Shown: positions 19,687-31,029 of the stretch, piece by piece
How positions within the stretch are numbered: position 1 is the stretch's first letter
How the letters are laid out: each line of letters opens with the position of its first letter
From: Pythium myriotylum
Lineage: Eukaryota > Oomycota > Peronosporomycetes > Pythiales > Pythiaceae
Reading direction: 5' to 3'
Length of the DNA: 64,000 nucleotides
Assembly (NCBI GenBank): GCA_023091665.1
Contig: JALJCQ010000015.1
Coordinates: 3,162,001 to 3,226,000, forward strand
Notes under the pieces: model-generated
The model's database searches: none
Seen by the model: the letters and a program-made list of their open reading frames with translations, nothing else
Told to the model about the DNA's origin: nothing
Translations under genes and position numbers: made by a program

Positions 19687-22600
19687 ATGGCCAGCTCGGG
19701 CCTCCACCGCCACTACAGCCACCGCGAACTGCAGAACCGCTCGGCGCACGCGCTCAGTCGCAATGCGCACCGCAGTGCAGACCCGCGGGATGTTTACCAG
19801 CAGAAGAAGCGCAACGGTACGCTTCTCGCGGCGCTCGCGACCATCCACGCGCAGTGCCTCAGCGTCAAGGAGCGCCAGTACACGGCGCGGCAGCTCCATG
19901 CGCGGCTCAACAACGTCTTTTTGCGAGCCACGTCGGGCGACGGCAGCAGTCGCGCGATCCTTAACCAGTCGAAGCGTGTCGGCGCGTTCACACAGCTCGT
20001 CGATGCCTTCCACCTCACACTCAAACGCCACGTGCGGCTCAAGAACAACATCGTGCGGCGCGTGCTCCACCATCGCATGTTCTCGCTCCAACTGCGGTCG
20101 ATCCACCACCAGCTCACGGCTTTCCTCAAAGAAGCACGAGCCGATGAAGGGTTCCCGTACGACTGGCGGGAGTCCTTCGAGACGGCGCTGCGTGAAGATG
20201 AGAGCGTGCTCCACGAGACGCTCGTGACAGTTGTGACGACCTCGTCGTTCCTCAAGGAAGAGTACTTGTGCCTCACAACCCACCAGCAAATGGAAGTGCT
20301 GCTGAACGTGCGCAACGAGCGGCTCCAGTCCATCGACCTCTCGCCTGTGCTCCAGGACTGCCTCAAGCTCATCTACCGCAATCTCATTCGGCTCTTCGGC
20401 TGGGATCTCACCGAGACGGCGCGGCAGATCCCACGTTGGTTCATGCCGCTTACCTCGGTCGACTTCTCGACGACGCGAGATCTACTCACCAAGATCAAGC
20501 CCACATACCGTGGCGAGATCGCCATCACCGAGCGCGGCGGGCTTAAGCGCCACTTGATTGTCATGAAGTGGTGCAGTGGCGACTCGAAGTCGGACCTCCA
20601 AGTCGACGAAAAGGTGCAGATCATGGAGAGCTTTGTCGCCAAGTACGGCGCGATCAACCATCCAAACGTCCTACTTGTACGTGGAGCCAACTACGCGTCC
20701 GGTGCTCCTTTCGTAGTGCGTGACTACGCGACTCAGGGCACACTCTCTGGCCATCTCGCTCGTCTCAAGCATTCACTGGGGCGCCGAGACCAGTTTGACG
20801 AGTCACTCGTGTGGCGCCTGCTTGCGGACGCCTGCGAAGGGCTGCTTTATATCCACGAGAGTGGTTATGCGACCCACGGTGGGCTCAAAGGTAGCAACTT
20901 GCTCGTAAACCATCGAGGCCGAGCCTGCATCGCAGATAGCGGTATGCGAGTACTTCGCGAGCGGCTTGAAGCCAACGTCGCCTACGACGAGGCCGAGTAC
21001 GTGAGATGGCTTGCGCCCGAGTTCCTCGCGCCGGACGTGCGCGTCCAGACCTCGATGCTCGCAGACGTTTACGCGTTCGGCATGTGTATCCTGGAGATCG
21101 TCACGGGCCATATCCCGTGGGTTGGCTTTGAGACCGCCAAGGTTGAAGATCTGAAGCGCGCCAACGACACAGTTCTACCACCGCAGCCGTCTATGATGCC
21201 CAAGCGCATGTGGCGGCTAGTGCAGAAGATGTGTGCAGCTGACCCGATCGCGCGGCTGCCTCTACGTCAAGTGTACGCGGCATTGCTGGAGCTGTCGAGA
21301 GGCTCAAAGGGCGAAGTAGTGCCAGCCAGCATTCGCATTGATCCAGCGAGTGTCATGCCTCAGTCAATAGACCAAGACCAATCAGAGCCAGTCAAAGAGG
21401 AAGACACAGACAATGAGGAGGTGGAAGAGGAGCCGGTAGAGCCGAACGAGTTCGAAACTGAGTCAGTCTCATCGTTCAAGACCACTATGGATATCAAGGA
21501 TAACGACGATTGTGGAGAAGATAAGCCAGTGATGACGGATCCCCCAGTCACAGTGGAGGAGGAGCTCGACAGGGAGCTAGCTGAGGGCTTGGATGAGCTT
21601 GAGGACATCGATTCGCAGGCACCGATCGACACATTCGCCGCATTTAGTGGCCACCACAGCAATGTCGGCATCGCGCTGCAAACCAATGGGCAAATGAAGA
21701 ACGCGATCGAGTTCATATCTGAATATCAGGACTCACCACCGCAGTCGTTGGTGCCACACCTCCAGCTTTTGCGTGCGTTCGCCAAAGAAGAAGCCGAGTC
21801 CATTAAAGACTGCGGTGGGATCCGCGTGCTCAACGCGTTATTCACCAAGCACAAAGACGCCAAGCTTCGCTGCACGACCCTCGAAATATACTCGACTATG
21901 TTGCAGGCAGGTCACCATAGCGTGGTCGAAGCACTGGTCGATCAAGGCATCGTGGCACTTATTTTCGAGTTTTTCTCGGTGCCCGATATCTCGAAGGATG
22001 AAGCAAACGTTTGTGTATCGCTGCTTCTAGACCTCATAGGGCAGTCGGACCAAGCCAAGAGGCAGTTGAGCGATGCTGACAAGAACTACGTTGAGTTGCT
22101 GGAAAAAAACGAAGATGTGCATCACCGGCTTATGACTGAGATCAGGTCTGTTCTCGCGAGGTTCAAACAAGCGTACGTGCTACTCGAAATGTGTCTGGGA
22201 GTCGGAGTATTTCTTATCCTTGGAATGGTGACTAGCGAGGGCAACGAGATGCTAAAGGAAGGCTTCCATGCTATGGCCGTCCAGCGCTTCACTGAGGCCA
22301 TTCAGTTCGACCGTCGCCGCGGCATCTACTACGCTGACCGGAGGTATGTGAACTTTACGACGTCCACAGGTTTCGAGATGGTAATGAGATGCCAACCTTA
22401 GTCTGGCGTACTGCCACGGTCGGCGATATCACGAGGCGGTCGAGGATGCCGAGCGATGCATCCGTTACAATCCTTTCGACGCACAAGGTGAGAGTTTAAG
22501 TGCAGACTATTTGTGCTTGGAGCTCACCCTGGGTGTCCTTATTAGGATATTTGCGTCTCGGGATCGCAATGAAACACCTGAGGAAATATACCGAGGCTCT

Positions 22601-22709
22601 CGCGGCACTGCGCAAGGGCTACCAAGTTAACCCGAACCATGCTCAGCTCACGGCAGTGATGAACGAGGTCAGACAAAATATCTCGGGGTATCTATATGCT
22701 AGGTATTGA
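19687..22709 (+). CDS. TKL-type pseudokinase with Arm-like region and C-terminal TPRs (3 exons)
   Basis: Exons 19687-22343, 22402-22487 and 22546-22709 give 968 residues. Introns are 58 and 58 nt, GTATGT..TTAG and GTGAGA..TTAG; splicing restores a TPR reading (YYADRS joined to LAYCHGRRY). Residues 1-250 are helical and unrecognised. A kinase-like domain spans about 265-540: Lys294 in VMKW is kept, but the HRD motif is THGGLKGSN (396-404), with Gly where the catalytic Asp should be, and DFG is D-S-G (417-419). So it is probably catalytically dead. An acidic linker follows (about 555-635), then an Arm-like helical repeat region (LVPHLQLLRAFAKEEAESI onward) and TPRs at the end (EGNEMLKEGFHAMAVQRFTE; ALAALRKGYQVNP). 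Likely a signalling scaffold; client unknown. Confidence 0.85.
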
Positions 22710-23918
22710 TGAAGAGTTTGCTTGTTGCCGTACTCCAGGTCCAGCAGCTCTACAACCAGCAGAAAGCACGCTAACTACCAATTACTCCTACTAGGAAATG
22801 CAAAATATGGAAAATACAGCGAACGACCCCTTCGCAACACGTCAGGTTCACTTCACGAACACATCCGCGATGATTGGCAGTGAGGCGAGATAGCTGCGGA
22901 TTCTGCGACAGGCTGTTTGCAGGCGGCTAGAAGCACTTGTGGATTTGCTGCAGAAAGAGCAAGAACGCCACGAGATAAGCTTGGCTCTCTTCATGCTGCC
23001 GGCGTTGACAGCAATGTTCTCGCACACTCTGAGTCTCAGATTGAAGTGACAGCATGTTTTGGAACATTCCACAGCGTCGCCTCGGGAATCACACAGCGGA
23101 AGCTTCAGTGCCGTGAGAACCAGTTGCTCATAACCAAGCGTCGCAATCACTTTACTGATTGCAGGCGGAGAGCAAACGATCGAGCATTCTAAAGCAGTGA
23201 AAGTCGTGCCATCCCCACCTTTCTCTGCTTCAGCCATGAGAATTTGGTTGAGATACAATCCCTAACCCAACGTCAGCTCGGAAGGGGCCCACAATTCTAA
23301 ATCTGCAGTGCTATCAATAGAACCACTGTAGTTGATCGCAAGTCTTATGGAAGCATTTCGTACACACGGATACTCACTTTGATAATGGGACCTGCTGAAG
23401 TTGGGACAAATCTGTCCTTTCCTACTAGTCTCCACGACGACGGATCGAGGAAAAACCAATTTTATTCATACTTTGTGCTCATATCAGCACAAAGTACGAG
23501 TTTGAAGCGCCCGGTCGCTCGTGCGACACAGAGCACACTACCCTACTGGCCTGCCAGGGAAAGATCCGTGTGGAATCACTAAAACTCCGAAATCTCCTGT
23601 TACCTCGACAAGCAAGGCGGTTTCTCGGGGGCGCCCGTGAACACGTAGGGAGATTGATCTGTCGTGTCCATCCACCACTGCAGCTGCTGCCTCAGTCGTG
23701 TCGCCAATGCCCACGCCAGAGTCACCGACCCGCACGCAAATATCTCCCGCGTGATCCCTATTCCAAATCTGTGACGTGTGCCGATCCCAACATGGCTACA
23801 TTCCACGCTTTGCTTGGTTAATACATAAATACAACATAAGAATTTAGTAAATTACGTAAAACCCTTCGAATCCCAAGAAGACATCGACGATTCATCGCTC
23901 AATGGCTCGAAGGAGACG
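22710..23918. other. Intergenic region with possible minus-strand exons
   Basis: No plus-strand gene. The minus strand carries gene-like stretches described separately (22848-23470). Another open stretch at 23600-23806 is unrecognised. Confidence 0.4.
22848..23470 (-). pseudogene. Possible spliced or decayed gene, unrecognised
   Basis: Minus-strand readings look coding but do not form one frame. About 23385-23450 reads GKDRFVPTSAGPIIK ending at a GTGAGT donor-like site. 23262-23355 reads LAINYSGSIDSTADLELW and runs into a single in-frame TAG before a further 120 open codons to 22848 (KVIATLGYEQLVLTALKL). The helical Leu/Ala-rich character slightly recalls Arm repeats. Either a short-intron gene whose junctions I cannot fix, or a relic. 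No ATG is evident. Confidence 0.25.
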
Positions 23919-26900
23919 ATGGCCTTGCGACGCGATTCCTGCGACTCCGCGCGCAGCGACGAGGCGCCAGAGCGAAGAGACGACGCTCGTGAGCGCGGTG
24001 GCGCGCTGGACGCGCTCTGGCGCTTCGAAGCGGCGCACCGCTTGCTGCTCAACGAGGAGCTCGCGAGCAGCTTCGCGGCGTTCGTAGACGAGCTCTACGA
24101 GGCACTGGAGAGCGCGCGCGACGCGCTCGAGCGTCAGAGCGTGCGTGTGCTGGCGGTTCTTCATGACAAAGACACGCGTATCCGAGAGTTGGAGGAGAGA
24201 GGCAGTAGCATGGTGGACAGCGCCACGCAGACAGCGAGACGGACGAAGCACGAGGAGATCCAGTGCGCGTTGGGCGCAAGCGAGAGCGAGAGGGCGTTGC
24301 AAGGAAAAGTGGAAGAGCAGGAAGAGCAAATCGAGGTGCTTTTGGACGAACTGGATCGCATCCAGAAGGTGCTGAGTGAGTCGGAGGCTGCGGCGACGGC
24401 GGTACGTGTTGAGGCAGTGAGGGAGGAATCCTGTATGCAGGCCACAGCGACGCAGACAGATGAAGGAGGTCACGCGGATAGCGAGCGGAGTGGAATTGTG
24501 AAAGAGCTAACGACGACTGCACAGTCGTCTGCGACTCAGACGGACGAACTGCCGAAAGTGGATACAGAGGCGAAGAGTCCGGAGGCGACGCTCTCAGCGA
24601 TCGCTGCGCTCCAGCTGCAATTGGAGGCTGCCGAGAGAACGAGCGCCACGCTGTTTGAAGAACTTCGAAGAAAACAAGCGAAAGAAGAGGAGGAAGCCGA
24701 TCTCGATACCGTGGAGAAGCAGCTGACGGACGCGATTCGTGCGATGGAAGTCTCGTCACAGTGTTGTGTGAATGCCCTGGCTGTTCATGAATACAAGACA
24801 TCATGTCTGGATTTGGAGCATGCGCTGGAAGTAGCCGTCAGTGAGCGAGGTCAACTGATCGAGGAAGTGCTCTCACTCCGCGCTGCGTTGTGCCAACGAT
24901 CGTCTTCACTGAGTCTTCCAGTAAAGAACATTGCAATACCATCGGTCAGGACGCCTCCTTGCAAGCAAGTAACATGTCATCACGGACTACGACGGATACT
25001 CCACCTGGTCCAGATCAGGAATGCAAAAGAAAGAGACAAAAAGGCGAAGACGCTGCGCAAAGAACTCCAGCGGGCACTTCGAGATGGTACCCGAAAGGAC
25101 TTGCCGTCTGTTGTTGGTAGGATCGCTGTGGAATGGATGCAGTGGGAGTTCGCTCACGTCCAGGAGTTAAAGGCGATGCACCGTTTACGGCAAGAAGAGA
25201 TCGAAATGTTATCAACTCGATCCGCCCATCTCGTCGATGAGATTCATCGATTGCGCAAGGTAAGTATCGACTTGCAGACGCAACTCACGGCAGTGACGAT
25301 GGAGGCTCCGGATTCCACTCTCACATATCCTACTGAAAAAGATCCAATTGAAACTGATCGCCGTGTACTCGCTCTCGAACAAGAACTTTTGTTGAGAAAA
25401 GAGCAACTCGAGATTGCGAACCGAGCTGTTGCCACGCTTTCTTCGACTAGTGAATCCAACGTTCGCGAAGTTCGGTTCACGGACGGGGCTGTATGTACGC
25501 AAACATCGCAGACTTCGTCCAGTGCAATAACAAAGAAGTACATTGCTGAGCTCACTGGAGAACTTCAACGTTTGAAAGAGACTGAGTTCAAACGGTTTTT
25601 GCCATCAAGCACGTCACAACACACCGTCGTCGAGTATTTCAGACTTGAGAAGGAGTGTCTCCACCTGAGATACCGCCTGCGCGAGAAGGAAGAACTGGTC
25701 CAAGAACTCCGGCAGCAACTCCAACAACTTGAGAATACGTGTGCTAGCCTTCACACCGGCTACCAGTCGAGAGCATTTGTTGAGGCGGCTCAAGGAGATT
25801 TTCTGGCCGGCAGTGGAAAAGTCAATCACTCACAAAAATTTACAGCTCGGTTGTATCAACGATTTCTTGAGGATAAGAACGTAGGGCTGCGGCTAGAGCT
25901 AGAGAGTTGTCACAGTCGTATCGTCCACCTCGAACAAAAGCTAGAGGCATTGCGGGACTCAACTCATCCTAGCATTGCGGAGAGTCAAATATCAGCAACG
26001 CCCCAATTGGTTAGAAAGCTCAATGAATACCACCAGCAAGCTCGAGAGGCGTTCCACGCTTGGAAACAACATATCCAAGGTCTGAAAACTGCTGAGAACG
26101 GCGCGCTAGGAGGTGGGGACCAGATCCATGCGATGCTTTTGTCTTATGGAATCCTCCTTGATCACTACGATGCGATCAGTGTTCAGCTTCGACTGCTTCA
26201 GGACTCGACATTGTGGTCTTTGCCATCGCATTCGATTGCCTCAGGTTTAAACTCGAAGTTTCCACACCAGACACGACTCCTTGCTAAGATCCGAGTGCTC
26301 GAAGACCGGTTACTCCAGTCTCATTTTTGCGCAAGTTGCGGAGAAGGTGTTCCAGGGAGAACGTTGGTGAACACAAGCGACATTTCAACTATGACCGACA
26401 GGAAGTCTGCCACTGATGCCTTCACACAGATGAGTTCTCACGATCGTAGGAGAGTGCAATTGTCAAAAAGAGTCCAAGCAGACTTAGGGGCGTTTCATGG
26501 CGAACCGTCGCCGAGATCTGAACCAATTGATTCGCTGAAGTCAAACCCGGCTACTCAGGGCGTGGCATCAATGGTAATCGGCACGGACGATGTGCCTACG
26601 CGCGAGCAACTCGAAAAAACTCAAGACCAGCTAGAGGCCTCGCTCGCGCGAATCAACGAGTTAACTTCGCAAAAGGAGAAGCTTCAGCAAAGACTGGATG
26701 AAGCTCACACGCAGTGTCGCAAGCACGCCAAGGAGAAAGAAAAATTGTGCACGCAAGTTGAAGAGTATTCACGCTCAAATCCTAGCTTAGCATGCCAGTT
26801 GAGGCTTTATGAAAGTGTGCAATGCGGAACTACTAAGCCGGACTATACTGAACCTCTATCACGACAAATCCGGGATCTCCAAGCAGAGCTCATTCATTTG

Positions 26901-29273
26901 AAACAAATGCTCACGGCAAAAGAAAATGCAAATGCTGAACTTGTACAACAAGTCTATGAACTGAAGGAGAGTAACAACGAGCTTGAGTGGAGTCATGGTG
27001 CAGCCACACAAACGATTGGTGAACTACAAGCAAAGGTTGAGTCGCTAGGCGCTGTTCGAGTTGAAGAACGCAATAAGCAACTGGATGACTACATGTCCAA
27101 AGTGAACCAAAGCCTTGCGTCCATCGAGCGCGACAAGGAACGCCTGTACCATGAAAACCGAGACCTCAAGCAAAAGCTTCTGGAGATCGAACGAGAGGCT
27201 GTTCTGAAAGAAGCCCGAGGAACAAGATCTTGCTCGACTGAGACAGATGAGTATGTGGAACTCAGTCGGCTCCAACAACTACCCGAATATCAGTCGCTTG
27301 AGACACAACTAGTGATGATGCAGAACGAATTGGAGACAGAACGACGGGTTTCTGAACAGTTACGTGCCTCCCGTGATCACGAGCTAAAAGACAAGGATAG
27401 AGCTATCGAGTCCCAACGGATAGCTCTTGAATCGGAGAAAGCCAAGCTATGTGAATTGATAAAAGACATCAAACTATCTCATCGAGTTCTCCAGCAAGAA
27501 TTTGATGAGCTTCGAATGGCGAGCGAGGAAGCTAGGCAAGAAGCAGATAAGAGGATCGTGTTCCTGGTTGCTTGTGTCGAGGAGTGCTCGCGATTGGTAG
27601 ATGTTTCCGGGCCAGTCGATGAAGCTCTGACATCGCGAGATATTTACGATGCAATTATCGCAGTTTCCAATCGTGTGGTCGCATCAGTAGCAGCGACACC
27701 CTCGAGCAATAAGAAGCAAAAAAAGGCTTTGTCGCTGTCTACTCAATCCGCGCCAGATTTAAGACTCGAAAGCCAACAAGACGTCGATACCACCTTGGCA
27801 ACAGAGGCCGCGGGCGTCAGCATCCACACGCATTCTCAACTTCAGGCAGAGACTTGGCGTGTCCGAGTCGCCAAGTTGGAGTTATCGCTTCGGGCGGCGA
27901 CCCTCAAAAACAAATCATTTGAAGAGATGGTTAGCCACCTCGAGCTTCAGATGCAGGGACTCAAAGAAGAAGTCAAGGAGCGCATGTCCAAAGAATCTCT
28001 GTTACTGACAAAGCAAGGTCAGATGAAGGTGGAGCTAGCAAATTTGAAAGCACAGAACGCGACGTTGACATCACGACTCGCCGAGGCGTGTGGTGATTTC
28101 AAGCGGTGTCAGGATGCGTCGAGAGTTAGTGAGAGTGAGCTCGCACGGTTACGAAGTGCACTGCAGCGGAAGACTGAGCTGCTCGTACGGCAAAAAGCCC
28201 GATGCGACGAAACTCAAGCAGCTCTTGACAATAGTTTGCTGCGTGTCGCCGAGTTGCAGTCTCTGGAGAAGAACTATGCAGCCACACAGCTCAAGCAGAA
28301 AGACCAAATGCAACAACTCCACGAGCTTCGACAGCAGTGGACTGTCTGCCGTGACGTGAACTCGGAATTGCGAACTGAAGTCGACAAAAAGGCCGAGCAG
28401 ATTGCTGAGCTGCAGTCGCGAGTCAAGGCGCTTCGACTCGACAACGGACGACTTCGCGAGCAGCTCAAGGAGCTGAAGAATGCACTCAAAGAAAATGTCG
28501 AGGTCGACTTCAAGTCGAAAGTAACTGATGCTACCGTCGCGACAGCCGTGTTGGGCGACGGTCGAACGTCGGGGACCTTAAATGCGACGGCGGCCGTGGA
28601 CATGCTCGCAGCCCAGGCCAAGACGCTCAAGCGTCGCGTGTTACAGAAACAAGATGTGATCATCGCGTACAAGACCAAAGTCGCAGAGCTCGACACGGAG
28701 CTCACGCTGCAGCGCACCAAGCTTTTCGATCTGTCCCAGTCCCACCGCCAACTGCAGCAGAGCATGCGCGAGAAGGAGCAAAGCCTACTGCAGGGCGTGA
28801 CGCACCTCAAGGAGGAGCTCGAGAGCTCGGTCGCGACGAAGGCCGAGCAATTGGACGGGCTGCGCGCCTCGATCTTCGACGCCTGCGAAGTGTTTATTCA
28901 GTGCGACGCACCGTCTCCCCCGTCGGCCAGTCCATCGGCATCCTTGCATTCGTCGCTCACGTGGGTCGACGAGACCGACGAAGACTCGGGAACTGACGCA
29001 TTATTGCAGGAGCTGCGGCGGTACGCCGATCTCTCTCCCGACGACCTCGCAAATCTCCATATCACGTCGTCGACTAGAGAACCCAAGCTGCAACGCCACG
29101 AGTCCAAGCACAGGTTCGAGCGAGCCCACTGGCAGCAGCTCTGGCGAAAGCGCGGCCAACGAGTGCTGCAGGAGCTCGAACACGCGCTCGAAGTGACGCC
29201 GCAAGACTGTCGCGCGGAGATTTGCCAAGTGCTCGAGTTGCTCATCCGCGAGCGAGCAGCTCGAGGCTCGTGA
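23919..29273 (+). CDS. Giant coiled-coil protein (1784 residues), unrecognised
   Basis: One uninterrupted exon. Almost the whole protein is predicted coiled coil by eye: long runs rich in E, K, Q, L with heptad spacing, e.g. around residues 100-160, 560-640, 900-1200 and 1380-1650. Short T-Q-T-D-like motifs recur between coils: SATQTARRT, ATQTDEGG, SATQTDELP, CTQTSQTSS, AATQTIGEL, CSTETDEY. Such motifs are seen in some centrosomal and ciliary coiled-coil proteins, so a basal-body or cytoskeletal role is possible; this is inference only. No motor, kinase or membrane segment is visible. An ATG at 23902 in another frame overlaps but leads nowhere. The last 60 residues are basic and helical. Confidence 0.85.
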   Translation: MALRRDSCDSARSDEAPERRDDARERGGALDALWRFEAAHRLLLNEELASSFAAFVDELYEALESARDALERQSVRVLAVLHDKDTRIRELEERGSSMVDSATQTARRTKHEEIQCALGASESERALQGKVEEQEEQIEVLLDELDRIQKVLSESEAAATAVRVEAVREESCMQATATQTDEGGHADSERSGIVKELTTTAQSSATQTDELPKVDTEAKSPEATLSAIAALQLQLEAAERTSATLFEELRRKQAKEEEEADLDTVEKQLTDAIRAMEVSSQCCVNALAVHEYKTSCLDLEHALEVAVSERGQLIEEVLSLRAALCQRSSSLSLPVKNIAIPSVRTPPCKQVTCHHGLRRILHLVQIRNAKERDKKAKTLRKELQRALRDGTRKDLPSVVGRIAVEWMQWEFAHVQELKAMHRLRQEEIEMLSTRSAHLVDEIHRLRKVSIDLQTQLTAVTMEAPDSTLTYPTEKDPIETDRRVLALEQELLLRKEQLEIANRAVATLSSTSESNVREVRFTDGAVCTQTSQTSSSAITKKYIAELTGELQRLKETEFKRFLPSSTSQHTVVEYFRLEKECLHLRYRLREKEELVQELRQQLQQLENTCASLHTGYQSRAFVEAAQGDFLAGSGKVNHSQKFTARLYQRFLEDKNVGLRLELESCHSRIVHLEQKLEALRDSTHPSIAESQISATPQLVRKLNEYHQQAREAFHAWKQHIQGLKTAENGALGGGDQIHAMLLSYGILLDHYDAISVQLRLLQDSTLWSLPSHSIASGLNSKFPHQTRLLAKIRVLEDRLLQSHFCASCGEGVPGRTLVNTSDISTMTDRKSATDAFTQMSSHDRRRVQLSKRVQADLGAFHGEPSPRSEPIDSLKSNPATQGVASMVIGTDDVPTREQLEKTQDQLEASLARINELTSQKEKLQQRLDEAHTQCRKHAKEKEKLCTQVEEYSRSNPSLACQLRLYESVQCGTTKPDYTEPLSRQIRDLQAELIHLKQMLTAKENANAELVQQVYELKESNNELEWSHGAATQTIGELQAKVESLGAVRVEERNKQLDDYMSKVNQSLASIERDKERLYHENRDLKQKLLEIEREAVLKEARGTRSCSTETDEYVELSRLQQLPEYQSLETQLVMMQNELETERRVSEQLRASRDHELKDKDRAIESQRIALESEKAKLCELIKDIKLSHRVLQQEFDELRMASEEARQEADKRIVFLVACVEECSRLVDVSGPVDEALTSRDIYDAIIAVSNRVVASVAATPSSNKKQKKALSLSTQSAPDLRLESQQDVDTTLATEAAGVSIHTHSQLQAETWRVRVAKLELSLRAATLKNKSFEEMVSHLELQMQGLKEEVKERMSKESLLLTKQGQMKVELANLKAQNATLTSRLAEACGDFKRCQDASRVSESELARLRSALQRKTELLVRQKARCDETQAALDNSLLRVAELQSLEKNYAATQLKQKDQMQQLHELRQQWTVCRDVNSELRTEVDKKAEQIAELQSRVKALRLDNGRLREQLKELKNALKENVEVDFKSKVTDATVATAVLGDGRTSGTLNATAAVDMLAAQAKTLKRRVLQKQDVIIAYKTKVAELDTELTLQRTKLFDLSQSHRQLQQSMREKEQSLLQGVTHLKEELESSVATKAEQLDGLRASIFDACEVFIQCDAPSPPSASPSASLHSSLTWVDETDEDSGTDALLQELRRYADLSPDDLANLHITSSTREPKLQRHESKHRFERAHWQQLWRKRGQRVLQELEHALEVTPQDCRAEICQVLELLIRERAARGS

Positions 29274-31029
29274 GGCTCACTCGTCCGACGTTGCAATCTC
29301 AGATTACCGTGACGCGTTGGTGTCATCATCACACACACTCGATCATTGACGCCTTCCCGAACGGAGACTAAAGAAATTAGAGCCTCGTTCTTCAAGTCTG
29401 AAGCGATCCAACGGTCTCAATTATCAGATTCGTTGTGATACGACAGTGGAAGATCGCTTGACATGTTCATGTAATCTGACCCAGAGCAACTCAGACACGC
29501 CCCGACCGCAGAGACGTGGAGCTTCGAGTCAGCGCGAGGGGGATCTTCGGGATCTTATGATGTGTCATCGGTGGTGCCGTCAGCATCTCACTCGCAGTTG
29601 CTCATCGCGTAGGTATCCAGTGGCTGCCGTGCACTTCAAGATCACTTGATGGCTTGCTGCAACATAAGCCAGTCTCTCTGGACGCCGTCCGGAGGTTACG
29701 CTGTCGGACACCCACTTGCTGCGTCACCTTTTTTTTTGTTGGCGGCTTCTTTTCTTTCTTTCGAGATTGGCTCGACTCGGTTTGGACGTAGGGAATGTAT
29801 TTCTTTCTTTCGAGAACAGAACGGCGGCGGCTGGTGGTTGATGAGACGGAGGCCGTGGTGTCCCATCAGCAACAGTCAGTCACTCGCGTCACGCGAGAGC
29901 AGCGCGTGGGGGAGGCTTTCGTCGACGGATCTGGTGCGACAAGCGGAATCTCCCGACAGAACATCACGCGTGATTACGCAGCGCGAGGGTCCCTCTGGCA
30001 GACTCACACTGGCCGAAATCCCGGCCTCGTGCTTGCCACGCACGGCAAGGGAAAGAAAACAACCAACAAAAGAAATAAAAAACCAGGACGCAGATGATGA
30101 TGGCTGAAAATCCAGATAATCGCTTTTTGTAACGGCGATCCGTGAAGAACAGAACGCCCTCCGTGCCCATGGAACCTTCACTTCGCATATATGAGAGAAC
30201 TGACGATACAGTGTATGCATCGTTGCATTCCTTCGCAGTCCATGAGAGCCCAAGAACAGGAGAGCGCTCGAGAACGGTTTTCGTCACCCACTGTGGGTCT
30301 GATTTTCCAATTTGCGTGGGGGGAGGAGCCCAGCTTCCTCCAGTTTGACTCCCAAGAGCGTTTTCTTGACGGGGCACAAAACAGGAAGATTGGAGGGGAC
30401 GTTCTTTTTTTCCGCTGAACCGTCCCACTGCTTCGGGAAAATATCCAATCACCGTCGAATTTTCGCGCCTGCGTCCCCATCTCCCAATTCCCTTTCAGCC
30501 AATCCCTTCTCACAGACCATGGAATTACGCCCTTTCCCCCTACCCCTTCTCGAGACCTGACTCTCTCGTCTTTGTTACAGAGCCGAGTCTGCGTTGGGGT
30601 TGGGGGCTCACGGAGCTGAGAGGAGCGAGCGGTGGAGGGGTCCGCGCCCGAGGGCCCTGGCAGCGCACTGAGTTTCCTCTTCCATTTTGAATCAACGGGG
30701 CGAGCAGCTGGTGCACGCCACCCCCGCAGTTCCCACCGAGCGCCGCCTGCCGCGCCCGCGTCTTCTCCGTTCCTCTCCTCCCTTGCGCTCGCTGCATTCC
30801 TCTCTCTCGTCCGCGCGTCCGCCGCCGTCGTGCCCCGACCCCTCGCGCGTGTCGACCCCGAGCCCCTTTGGCGGTGAGCTCCTCCCTCCTCCCCTCGCTC
30901 CCTCGCGTTTTCTTTTTCCGGAGATCCTCTCCTCTCTGGACGAAATCCGGAGAGCGGGTCTTTTGTCCAGCAACCATAGGTCGTCGGTCGTCGTGGCTCG
31001 ACGAGGCCTCCTCGTCGTTCAAGCGCAAG
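29274..31029. other. Intergenic region and 5' leader of the Arb2/AGC gene
   Basis: No gene recognised. 29720-29800 has T-rich runs. 30700-30960 is C/T-rich, as expected of an oomycete promoter/leader. The frame is open from a TTG at 30868, but the first ATGs are at 31030. Confidence 0.5.

Noticed and set aside
30868..31029. N-terminal extension of the Arb2/kinase protein
   Set aside because: Would start at TTG; two ATGs at 31030 and 31033 are better.
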